Part shown: in pieces, positions 25,631-33,840 of the stretch | Position numbering within the stretch: the stretch's first letter is position 1 | Layout of the letters: each line of letters begins with the position of its first letter | Origin: Alphaproteobacteria bacterium | GTDB lineage: Bacteria > Pseudomonadota > Alphaproteobacteria > RF32 > CAG-239 | Reading direction: 5' to 3' | DNA: 36,084 nucleotides | Assembly (NCBI GenBank): GCA_017958895.1 | Contig: JAGDBT010000087.1 | Span: 1-36,084 of the forward strand | Program-made: the position numbers and the translations under genes | The notes under the pieces: model-generated | Database searches by the model: none | What the model saw: only the letters and a program-made list of their open reading frames with translations | Told to the model about the DNA's origin: nothing

Positions 25631-26587
25631 ATGAGTGAAGAAAATAATGAAATTATCAGCGCTGATGACGATTTTGAAAAACTTTTGCAAAGTTTTATAA
25701 ACTCCAACATAGACGATGCAGATGAGAAACCGGCTAAAAAAACCGAAGAAGTTCCGGAGCCGAAAAAGGATGCGAGCAGCCCTTCTTTGAGCGAAGAAGG
25801 AAAACGGCAAAACGAAGAAGCCTCCAGACTCTTTGAACAAGAATTGGCAAACACTTTTGCCGAAGTACGTAATGATATAGAAAGAGAAAAAAACACTCCG
25901 ACCTTAAAATCCGAGGAATCGGAGTTGGCACAAGCGTTTATTAACTATAAAACCTCTATTGAAAAATTGACAACCACGCATTTGCAACAAAAATTTGAAA
26001 CCAAATTTTTCATTGATTTGCTTTATCCGAATTATAAACCGAGTGTCGGAAGAATTTTATCTTATGACTTGGCTGCCGGTTGGACTGCTTTGTGCAAAAT
26101 GTTTCCGAATGATGTCGGAAAATTTCCGGTAACCTCTTCCGACGAAGAATTTTTAAATTTTGCCGAAAAATTACGCGATCAGGATTTGCAATTGGCCGTC
26201 ATTTCTTATGTGGAAATTTTGATTGATATGGAAGGCTGTGAAATAACCTATCAGATGAAATTGGCCAAATATCAGGAACAGCATATCAAAAAAATAATGT
26301 ACGAAGAATATTTGGCTCGCAAAGAAAGGCAAAAACGTTTTATTGAAATCTTGCAAACCAAAAACTTTCCGATAGATGTTGAAAAATTGATAAGTAATTA
26401 TTTTCGGGTGGCCCAGAAAGACGCTGATGGCGCTTATAAGGCTTTAATCACCAATCCGGCTGTTTTTGCGCCTATTGATTTCAGCAAAATTAAACCTCGC
26501 TTTTTCGGATTGGTAAAAGTTTCGCCAAAAGACGGCATTCGCGTAAACAAAGAAATCGGTGATTTCTTGAAAAATATTAAAGCTTAG
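25631..26587 (+). CDS. Unknown soluble protein A of the coupling-protein cluster, 318 residues
   Basis: I recognise no family. Residues 1-100 are acidic and low-complexity (likely disordered) and start with DDDFEKLLQSFINSN; residues 105-318 look helical, with no signal peptide or membrane helix, so the protein is probably cytoplasmic. It shares two motifs with the next protein at nearly the same spacing: LYP at 131-133 and GAYKALITNP at 267-276 (here 136 residues apart). The ATG has AAGGAG 7 bases ahead. It opens the operon that ends in the coupling protein, with a 78-base gap to gene B. Its base use is like that of its neighbours. Confidence 0.75.
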   Translation: MSEENNEIISADDDFEKLLQSFINSNIDDADEKPAKKTEEVPEPKKDASSPSLSEEGKRQNEEASRLFEQELANTFAEVRNDIEREKNTPTLKSEESELAQAFINYKTSIEKLTTTHLQQKFETKFFIDLLYPNYKPSVGRILSYDLAAGWTALCKMFPNDVGKFPVTSSDEEFLNFAEKLRDQDLQLAVISYVEILIDMEGCEITYQMKLAKYQEQHIKKIMYEEYLARKERQKRFIEILQTKNFPIDVEKLISNYFRVAQKDADGAYKALITNPAVFAPIDFSKIKPRFFGLVKVSPKDGIRVNKEIGDFLKNIKA

Positions 26588-26604
26588 AGGAAATTTTATT
26601 GTAG

Positions 26605-26622
26605 ACAAAAAAGTTTTTTTGT
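26605..26622. repeat. A/T-run hairpin-like repeat between genes A and B
   Basis: ACAAAAAAGTTTTTTTGT is an AT-only near-palindrome in the 78-base gap between genes A and B. As RNA it would be a weak hairpin with a T run, so it may attenuate transcription, or simply be an AT-rich spacer. Confidence 0.3.
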
Positions 26623-26665
26623 GTTACATTGAGTAAAAAGAATACGGTTAAAGGGAGTATTTACC

Positions 26666-28717
26666 ATGGCAGAGATAGTGGATGACAAAACAGCAAAAAC
26701 CCCTACTGAAGAAAAAACAACCTCAGCGGGTGATAAGTTTGACCTGTTCTTAAAAGAACTGCAAAAAGCCGAACCCGACATGGAAATCATCAAAGATGGT
26801 CTGAAGAATTTCGGTACTATGAGCTTGTCTGAAACCCAAAAAGAGAATTTTATGAAAGCTTTGTATCCGGATTTGACATCTTCTTCTTTATCTCAAGGTT
26901 TTGAAGATGTTTCTCGCTTAAAGACCGTTCTCAATGCTGTTGTTGAAATACAAAAAGAAGACGAGCTTATTAAAGACCGGTTTATTAAATTAAATGCCGG
27001 CAACGACACCGTTGTTTCGGCTGAGCCTTCCGTAAGCGATGAGACGATTAAAAGTATTTTGGCTCCCGAGGGCGGAAAAAATGCTTTGGATACCTTAATC
27101 ATAAACGCTTATGCCGCAGATTTTAAGAGTGATAAAATAACCGATCCGGAAACTAGGGAAATTCTGAAAAATAATAAAAGCAATATTGATGAAACCTTAA
27201 AACTTTTCGCTCAAATAAAATCTCCCGTTTTACAAGATTTGCTGGAAACCAGTCGCAACGGTGAATATAAGGCTATCATCAAGAATCCTTATTATTCCGA
27301 GTCCGTAACTTCGTTTATCAATTCCGCGGAAGCCCATCACGAAGACGAAGGTGTTACTTCCGTGGGCGGAATTCCGGAAACCAAGGACGGTGTATCCATC
27401 GCTCCGGGCGAAGCTCCTGCCGCCGTGACCATTGGTGAAAAAGAAGCAGAAGACAAAAATATAGCTAACATAGAACCGGGACCTAAAGATAATTCCAAAG
27501 AAAACTTTAAGCCGGAGATTGTTCGTGAACAAGATATCATCAAGTATATGTTTGAAAAATGGTTTTTGGAATTTATGGTTTCCGGTACAATCAATATGCT
27601 CAATAAGGTAGTAAACGGCGCCGTAAATTATTTGGCTGAACACCTGGAAATGCCGGGCGGCTCGCATCCGGAATATGTTACAGCAAACACCGCTTCTGCC
27701 AAATATTTGCAAAAAACAACCAAAAACTTAGAAAACTCCTGTGACGAATTTGTAAATCCGCAGAATCGTTTCTATAAGGCAATGTATAAATGCTTAACCC
27801 ATAATGCCGAAAAAAATGTAGATTCTTGGAATATTCCGAATGTTGACGGTCAACCTTTGTTTGACTTGGCAGATAAACATGACCGCGACATGATGATTAA
27901 ATTCAAAAGAGCGTATGAGGCGAATCCGACCAAATTCAAAGAACAGTTAAAGGCCTTTGACCAGTTTGTTCAATCAGATTCTAAGCAAATTAAAAACATG
28001 CTCAAAGTGGCTGCTAAATTGGCTCTGGTACAGCATTTGTCGGCGAATATAGATAAAGATTTCGGTCCGCAAGATGAAGCCAGCGCCTCAACCAGAATGT
28101 TTGCCATTGCCGATGATCTGCATAAGAGCATGGTAAGAATAACCATGCAGGTTGAAAAAGACTATCGTCTGCAAAAAGGGCTCACGCCTGATGAAGAACT
28201 CGGTAAGGACGCCAAAAAAGAAGTAGAAACCAAAGCTCAGGTTGCTACAATGGAATATATACAACACTTAACCGATGCCGCTAACAACACGCACGATAAT
28301 TTGAAACAATATTACAAATCCGTAACCGACCACGACAAACAAAAGTATAAAACGGAAGTATCAAACGGCAATATGCAACTTGACAGCTTACTGGATGGTA
28401 ATTTTGAATTTTCTTCCCTCAAAAAAGCTGACGGCAAACCGATGTCTTTAAGAGAACTGGCTGCCGATGATGCTCGTGCCGCACGTATTGAGGAAATGTA
28501 CACCGGTCTGATTAAAATAGATGCCGGCGCCAATGAAACCTCAAAAGAAGCTAATGACAGAAGAAAAGAAAGCTTCAAAAAAATGATGGAAAGCGGAGAA
28601 TTTTCGCGCAAATCAGATGTAAAGGAAGTTGTCAACAAGGTTCAAAAAGAACAAAAAGCCATTCATTTATCTGATTTATTGACAAGATCATCCGCCGGCT
28701 CGGGAATGTTAAAATAA
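26666..28717 (+). CDS. Unknown large helical protein B of the coupling-protein cluster, 683 residues
   Basis: I recognise no family. The N-terminal 220 residues share LYP (66-68) and GEYKAIIKNP (199-208) with protein A, 133 residues apart. Residues 225-290 are a charged, glycine- and proline-containing linker. An amphipathic, fairly hydrophobic helix lies at about 290-325 (MFEKWFLEFMVSGTINML), which could touch a membrane, and the remainder to 683 is predicted as helical and highly charged. There is no signal peptide. The ATG follows GGGAG. Its stop TAA shares a base with the next ATG (TAATG), so it is coupled to gene C. It could be a substrate-handling or scaffold protein, or a secreted substrate, but that is inference. 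Confidence 0.75.
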   Translation: MAEIVDDKTAKTPTEEKTTSAGDKFDLFLKELQKAEPDMEIIKDGLKNFGTMSLSETQKENFMKALYPDLTSSSLSQGFEDVSRLKTVLNAVVEIQKEDELIKDRFIKLNAGNDTVVSAEPSVSDETIKSILAPEGGKNALDTLIINAYAADFKSDKITDPETREILKNNKSNIDETLKLFAQIKSPVLQDLLETSRNGEYKAIIKNPYYSESVTSFINSAEAHHEDEGVTSVGGIPETKDGVSIAPGEAPAAVTIGEKEAEDKNIANIEPGPKDNSKENFKPEIVREQDIIKYMFEKWFLEFMVSGTINMLNKVVNGAVNYLAEHLEMPGGSHPEYVTANTASAKYLQKTTKNLENSCDEFVNPQNRFYKAMYKCLTHNAEKNVDSWNIPNVDGQPLFDLADKHDRDMMIKFKRAYEANPTKFKEQLKAFDQFVQSDSKQIKNMLKVAAKLALVQHLSANIDKDFGPQDEASASTRMFAIADDLHKSMVRITMQVEKDYRLQKGLTPDEELGKDAKKEVETKAQVATMEYIQHLTDAANNTHDNLKQYYKSVTDHDKQKYKTEVSNGNMQLDSLLDGNFEFSSLKKADGKPMSLRELAADDARAARIEEMYTGLIKIDAGANETSKEANDRRKESFKKMMESGEFSRKSDVKEVVNKVQKEQKAIHLSDLLTRSSAGSGMLK

Positions 28718-29199
28718 TGAAAAAATTTTTGCATTATATTTGCTTTATTGTTTTCGGCCTTATCTGGATTGTGGCTTTAGCCTTGTTATTCAGGTCGGTT
28801 TTTATTTTAACCAATCGGGTTGATATTCTTTCGCCGAAAACCTATCGCCTGCTGTCTGCTTTCTGGAATCACGGCGGCGTTTTGCGTGCCAAAGATTTAA
28901 TGATGTTCTTGGGAATAATTATATATTTTCCTCTTTGCTGGTACGGACTTCGTAAGCTTTATCGCTTTAAATATCTGAATATTTTATCCGTTCCTTTGAA
29001 TTGGATTGCCAATTACGGTGCCGATCATTACAAAACACCGAGTGTAAACATAAAAAATCTAAAAGTCGAAGAAAAGAAAACCTTAGAGCAAATCGTGCAG
29101 GAACGCCTGGACAAGGAAAAAAAGAAACAGGCAAACGCGCAACCTCAGGATTTGCGAAAAAAAATTATTGAACAAATTGAAGAAAATAAAAATTTATAA
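28717..29199 (+). CDS. Two-helix membrane protein C of the coupling-protein cluster, 160 residues
   Basis: I recognise no family. Two membrane helices at about 6-25 and 60-80 flank a loop of about 35 residues with W50, G53, R57 and A58. The rest is a charged cytoplasmic tail with a probable coiled coil (KTLEQIVQERLDKEKKKQ). The first 73 or so residues align without gaps to protein D, sharing W50, G53, V55, R57 and A58, and KTP follows at 106-108 against 107-109. Translation is coupled to gene B. Two-helix topology is similar to the N-terminus of coupling proteins, so it may be an accessory in the same membrane complex. Confidence 0.75.
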   Translation: MKKFLHYICFIVFGLIWIVALALLFRSVFILTNRVDILSPKTYRLLSAFWNHGGVLRAKDLMMFLGIIIYFPLCWYGLRKLYRFKYLNILSVPLNWIANYGADHYKTPSVNIKNLKVEEKKTLEQIVQERLDKEKKKQANAQPQDLRKKIIEQIEENKNL

Positions 29200-29267
29200 T
29201 CACTTTTTTAATAAATTGCGGATTATAAATATGAGATAGAATTGGGATAATAACGCGGAGTGAACAT

Positions 29268-30707
29268 TTGAAAGCCTTTTTGGTCTTTTTGAGAATTATC
29301 ATCGTCGGTTGTCTGTGGGGAATTGTCTTCACGGAAGGTATTCGTGTTATTATGCTTTGCAATTGGCATTTTGATATCTTTTGGCCTGACCACTGGCGGC
29401 AGGCAATTGCTTTGTGGAAAGCCGGTTGGGTGGTCCGTGCGCCGAAAGAATGGGCTTTTGTGCTTTTGATTATTACCTTTATTCCGATGCTTATTACCGG
29501 CTGGTGGACTTTAAGTTTGGTTTCGTGGGAAAAGATTATCTATAATATCATCACATTCCCATATACTCTGTATTGCAAATTGGTTAAAACACCGGTTAAT
29601 CTTATTACCACCAACAATCGTTACGGTGTTACAAAACGCAAGTCTTATAAACAGATTCGCCCGACTGCCATCAACACTTTGCGCGTTCCGATTTCCGATT
29701 ACGGAACTACCGCACCGACACAAGCTCCGGCTTTATCGCCTGCTCCGAGCTATACCACATCTTCTTACTCTTCTCCGTCAACGAGAGTTAATGATAAAGT
29801 GAAGAAGACTGATGTGTCGGCCACAATCGACCATGCTTTGTTCAAATTTGACGACGATGACGATGATTTTGATTTGGATATCGATTCTTTTGAAAAGGCC
29901 AGCGCCGTTAAACCGAAACGTCAGGAAACCAAAAAATCCTCTCCGAAATACGATTTTGATGATGAGGAAGAAGATGCACCTAAAAAATCCAGAAACACTC
30001 GTCGTAAAAATTACGAAGAAGACGAAGATGATGATGATGAGGGTTTCGAATATGAAAAAACTTCGCGTCGTTCACGCACTGATGAAAAATCCAATAAACG
30101 CGCGACTAAAGACGAAAACACTTCGCGTAATCATGAAAAAGCCGATACAAAAAAGAATCGTCGAGAAGTTTCGGAAAATAATGAAACATCCCGAAGCACT
30201 CAGGGACAATACGGTCCGGTGTATGAAGCCTTATCTCAAAAAGGTTATGATATTATCACCAATGTTACCGTAAATGATACTTTGATAGATTTTGTCGGTG
30301 TTTCCGAAGGCGAAATCTGTTTATGTCTTGTTGATAAAGAATCCGGTGATTGGTTGGCCGATGAAGAAATGTTCAACGGCGAAGAACCTCTTTGGTTCTC
30401 CGAAAACAGCCATCGCATTTCTCCGGTTTGCAAATTAAATAAGGTCGGCGGTGTTATTAAGTCGGCACTCGCTTCTGAGGAATTTCAACAAAAAATATCG
30501 TCCTTTGTGGTAATCCAAATGGCCAATATTATCAATGCCGACGATATGTTTGATGTTTGGAATGAAATGAACATAAATGTAACGCGTATCAACCGCGGTT
30601 CTCCAAAAGAAATTCGTCTGTTTTCCAAAACTCTCAATGAGGCTGACGGACATCTCGGAAAGGCCGATATTGAGCGCTTGACCAACCTGCTGAAAAGCCT
30701 GAAATAA
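29268..30707 (+). CDS. Two-helix membrane protein D with charged linker and NERD-like C-domain, 479 residues
   Basis: The protein has three parts. Residues 1-110 form a two-helix module (about 5-22 and 62-82) that aligns with protein C. Residues 140-315 are low-complexity: a P/T/S-rich stretch, then alternating D/E and K/R blocks. Residues 316-479 form a compact domain with GPVYEALSQKGYDIITNV and IDFVGVSEGEICLCLVDKES, which looks like a NERD or PD-(D/E)XK strand order, but the usual E-x-K reads V-D-K. It would sit at the cytoplasmic side. The start is TTG at 29268 behind GGAG at a good distance. It is 10 bases ahead of the coupling-protein gene. The fold call is inference. Confidence 0.72.
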   Translation: MKAFLVFLRIIIVGCLWGIVFTEGIRVIMLCNWHFDIFWPDHWRQAIALWKAGWVVRAPKEWAFVLLIITFIPMLITGWWTLSLVSWEKIIYNIITFPYTLYCKLVKTPVNLITTNNRYGVTKRKSYKQIRPTAINTLRVPISDYGTTAPTQAPALSPAPSYTTSSYSSPSTRVNDKVKKTDVSATIDHALFKFDDDDDDFDLDIDSFEKASAVKPKRQETKKSSPKYDFDDEEEDAPKKSRNTRRKNYEEDEDDDDEGFEYEKTSRRSRTDEKSNKRATKDENTSRNHEKADTKKNRREVSENNETSRSTQGQYGPVYEALSQKGYDIITNVTVNDTLIDFVGVSEGEICLCLVDKESGDWLADEEMFNGEEPLWFSENSHRISPVCKLNKVGGVIKSALASEEFQQKISSFVVIQMANIINADDMFDVWNEMNINVTRINRGSPKEIRLFSKTLNEADGHLGKADIERLTNLLKSLK

Positions 30708-30716
30708 GGGGATATC

Positions 30717-32942
30717 ATGTCATCAGAGCGCGGAGAAGAATGGAAAGAATATGACAAAGCCGTAAGGTGGATGCTTATCACTTTTGCAATTTGTTTGGTT
30801 CTCAGCATTTTGCTGTTTATTTTTGCCATGCCTATTTCTCACCTCATCAGACACGGTGTTTCAAAGGAATCGGTTGATGTGGCCAAAAAAGCCACAAAAC
30901 TCATATTTTCCGACTCCTCTTATTTGTTCGGTCTGTATAAAGTGTGGTTCAACAAAATATTAATCGGCAACCACGGAAGCTCCGCTCTGTGGATGTGGAT
31001 TCCTTTGTTGCCGTTTTTGATTATTCCGTTCGGGCTGATTTTCAGTGCCATGTTCTGTCCGTATAAATTCCAAATCAACTATCACGGTCAGGCTAAAGTG
31101 GCTGATTTGCGCGATGTTAAAAAGATGCCGTTATTGGGATTTGACGGTTTCTGTCAGGTTGTGGGGAAATTCCACGGCAGATTTTTACTCTTAAAAGAAA
31201 CTCTTTCAACTCTTTGCTGTGCACCTCCTGGTACCGGTAAAACCGCCAGCGTGGTTATTCCTACCATTTTCCACTCCGAAAAACTCAGTTTAGTCATCAA
31301 CGACCCGAAACCGGAATTGTGTTTCAGTACTTCCGGCGCTCGCGCTAAGGTCGGACCGGTATTCATAATTAACTGGGGTGCCGAAGATAATCCGAGTGAA
31401 GGTATTTATTATCCGAGTTGGAATCCGCTTTCTCCGAACTGTATTCCGGAGCAAGGGCCGGATCGTGATATGTACGTCGACTCCATGTGCAACATTTTGG
31501 TTGAAGATCCGAAAGGCGGTGCCGATCCTCACTGGTCACAAACCGGCCGTGCGGCTCTAACCGGTTTTATTCAATTTGTGGTTTCAAAATGCGAGCGCGC
31601 CAGAGCCAACGATTATTTTATCGGCCGCATTTATGAAGGAAAACTCGACGACAAAGATAAAGAGGTTTTGGAAGGCTATTATATGGATATGCGTGATCCG
31701 AATGCTCCGCGTGCCATCCAAAATCTGAAAAATAATACACTTACCATGGAAAATTATCTTCCTATCGGTACTTGGAATTTGCTTCCTTCGCGTTGGATGG
31801 GCCGTGAAGCCAGTATTGCCATGATTATGGAATGGATTACGGAAGCGCAAATTAACGCCGCTCATGAAATTCAGCGCCGTTTGGATGAAGGTGATCAAAT
31901 GGCCGCTATGGCAGACCCTACGCACGATATGTTGGAAGAAGCCATTAAAGAAGCTCGCAATTTCGGCTATGCGCAACGTGCCGTTACCGAATTGAGCCAG
32001 CTCAGCAACACTCCTGATAAGGAACGCGGTTCAATTCTTTCTACGGCTTTTGCCGGAATTAATGTATTCAAAAACCAGGCCGTTAAGGCGCGTACCAGCT
32101 TTTCAGATTTGTTGTTCAAAGATTTGCGCGGTATGAAAGATCCGGTTACCGGCGAATGGAAACCGATTTCCGTTTATCTTTCGGTTAACCAGGTTGATGC
32201 TCGCGCTTTAGGCGTTATCAGCAGTACCTTTATTGAGCTGATGTCTTCATACCTTATTTCCAACCCGCCGAATCATGTCAATCGTACCGATGGCAAAATG
32301 GGACCGTTCCCGGCTCTGTTTGTTTTGGACGAGTTTCCGCAAATGCCGAAAATGAAAGCTATTATTGACGGTCCGGCCGTAGGTCGTGGTCAAAAAGTTT
32401 CATACCTGTTAATCGGACAAGATTTAGGGCAAATATCCGGTAAATACGGTAAAGATGATTTGGAAACCGTAATTTCTACCACGGCGTGCAAGGTTATCTT
32501 ATCGCAAAACAACGAAGTTACCGCCCAAAGATTTTCCAAGATGATAGGTAATAAAACTGTTCGTATTTCTTCTTTCTCACGTACGGAAGGCAGTTTAGGT
32601 AAGGACTTTAACCCGCTTGCTAAAAACGTTAACTATCAGTTGCAGGGAACGCCGGTAATCAGCTCCACACAGCTTTTGAGCTTGCCGATGTTAAAACAGG
32701 TGGTTTTAATGCAAAGTCATATTGACCGTCCGATTATTGCCGATTCTCCACGTTGGTATTTGGATAAACAGATGAAAAAAATGGCCTCTATTCCTCCTTG
32801 TCCGAATGTTCCGGATTGGATTGTGGCACAACGTGAAGATATCAATGATGATATGTTAGCTAAACTCGGCATTGAATACGGAAACGAAGAGACTAACGAC
32901 AACTTTGAAATTGACTCGGAAACATCTGCTACCGAAGCCTAA
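30717..32942 (+). CDS. Type IV coupling protein ATPase, VirD4/TraG family
   Basis: This 741-residue protein belongs to the coupling proteins that bring substrates to type IV secretion channels. Two membrane helices (about 18-39 and 91-113) flank a 50-residue loop. HGQAKVADLRDVKKMPLL at 123-140 is the usual entry to the ATPase domain; Walker A is APPGTGKT at 169-176 and Walker B is LFVLDEF at 534-540. GKYGKDDLETVIS follows. An insertion at about 285-455, rich in helix, corresponds to the all-alpha domain that contacts substrates. The ATG follows AGGGG. No relaxase, VirB, Dot or oriT sits in the window, so it may act with a system elsewhere, or with genes A-D alone. Length is above the usual 600-650. 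Confidence 0.93.
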   Translation: MSSERGEEWKEYDKAVRWMLITFAICLVLSILLFIFAMPISHLIRHGVSKESVDVAKKATKLIFSDSSYLFGLYKVWFNKILIGNHGSSALWMWIPLLPFLIIPFGLIFSAMFCPYKFQINYHGQAKVADLRDVKKMPLLGFDGFCQVVGKFHGRFLLLKETLSTLCCAPPGTGKTASVVIPTIFHSEKLSLVINDPKPELCFSTSGARAKVGPVFIINWGAEDNPSEGIYYPSWNPLSPNCIPEQGPDRDMYVDSMCNILVEDPKGGADPHWSQTGRAALTGFIQFVVSKCERARANDYFIGRIYEGKLDDKDKEVLEGYYMDMRDPNAPRAIQNLKNNTLTMENYLPIGTWNLLPSRWMGREASIAMIMEWITEAQINAAHEIQRRLDEGDQMAAMADPTHDMLEEAIKEARNFGYAQRAVTELSQLSNTPDKERGSILSTAFAGINVFKNQAVKARTSFSDLLFKDLRGMKDPVTGEWKPISVYLSVNQVDARALGVISSTFIELMSSYLISNPPNHVNRTDGKMGPFPALFVLDEFPQMPKMKAIIDGPAVGRGQKVSYLLIGQDLGQISGKYGKDDLETVISTTACKVILSQNNEVTAQRFSKMIGNKTVRISSFSRTEGSLGKDFNPLAKNVNYQLQGTPVISSTQLLSLPMLKQVVLMQSHIDRPIIADSPRWYLDKQMKKMASIPPCPNVPDWIVAQREDINDDMLAKLGIEYGNEETNDNFEIDSETSATEA

Positions 32943-32945
32943 AAA

Positions 32946-33839
32946 TTACTTCTTACGGGATTTTTTGTTTTTCTTCTTTTGCTTGGTTGTTGACGGTTGT
33001 TTTTCTTCAACCGCGACCACCGGAACATCTTCGCTGTCTTCCTGATCTTCCATCATTTCATATTGGGCGCGGAAAAAAGCCATAAATGCCGTAACACAAA
33101 ACAGTTTAATCAAATATCCGCAATATTCTGCCCCTAAAGCCATTGTAAAAATCGTTGTCCCCAATGTCAAACGCAGCAATATTACCTGGCAGTGCAACAA
33201 TAAAGCAACCGACAGCAAAAGAATAAATAGAAACATTATTATACCGATATACGAGCGCTCTTTGGTATTCTCATATATTTTTTTCCAAGGAATCTTTTTC
33301 TCTTCGTTCAAAAAATAAGCCACAGACGCCGAGAAACGCATCGCCGCAAACGGAATCACAACCATTACGAACAACATCAGGAAAAAGACAAATTCAACGT
33401 GCCAGTCCGGATTTGCCGGCTTTTTCAAAATTATCCATGAAATAAGCATACAACCCAGAAAACAAATTATATATAAAAGCAAAAAACCAAGTCCTTTTAA
33501 TTTCTTGCCGGACATCAAAAAGATATTTTGCCATTTAAATACACCGTTCAGAAAACATTTTTCATAAAAATCATAAGCGAACGACATATAGGTAAAAATA
33601 TTGATAAAAACGAAAACCAAACCTAAAGAAAAAGCTTTGGCTTCAGAAGATACGGTATAGCACCAAAATTGTTTTGCCGAGCCGTTACAACTGTATGACC
33701 ACTGGCAAAAAATCGCACTCAAAACGGTTAAGATTGCCGCATAAACAAGGTATAAACGCCATTGTTTGAAACCTTCGGCCAACAATTTTACAAATCGACC
33801 GGAAACTCGCAGTAAAGTATATTTTTTGCTTCTATCCAT
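32946..33839 (-). CDS. Multi-pass membrane protein coupled to dnaE, 297 residues, unknown function
   Basis: I do not recognise the family. About six hydrophobic helices are seen (around 29-45, 70-88, 115-137, 146-162, 198-216 and 220-250), with a highly charged, lysine-rich C-terminal tail (KQKKKNKKSRKK), probably cytoplasmic. It begins one base after the dnaE stop with AAGGA ahead, so it is translated with dnaE. It converges with the coupling-protein gene, with three bases between the stops. Its two-sided charged tail and helices could suggest a membrane assembly role; nothing more can be said. Confidence 0.72.
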   Translation of the reverse strand: MDRSKKYTLLRVSGRFVKLLAEGFKQWRLYLVYAAILTVLSAIFCQWSYSCNGSAKQFWCYTVSSEAKAFSLGLVFVFINIFTYMSFAYDFYEKCFLNGVFKWQNIFLMSGKKLKGLGFLLLYIICFLGCMLISWIILKKPANPDWHVEFVFFLMLFVMVVIPFAAMRFSASVAYFLNEEKKIPWKKIYENTKERSYIGIIMFLFILLLSVALLLHCQVILLRLTLGTTIFTMALGAEYCGYLIKLFCVTAFMAFFRAQYEMMEDQEDSEDVPVVAVEEKQPSTTKQKKKNKKSRKK

Positions 33840-33840
33840 A

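Noticed and set aside
26605..26622. Strong terminator between genes A and B
   Set aside because: The stem is nearly all A-T pairs and too weak to call; listed as a low-confidence repeat only.
29812..30273. 153-residue frame within gene D, other plus frame
   Set aside because: It is rich in K, N and M because of the repeated acidic codons of gene D read in another frame. No start signal.
30717..32942. Conjugative element or integrated plasmid
   Set aside because: No relaxase, integrase, attachment repeats or mobility genes near it, and the flanking genes are housekeeping genes.
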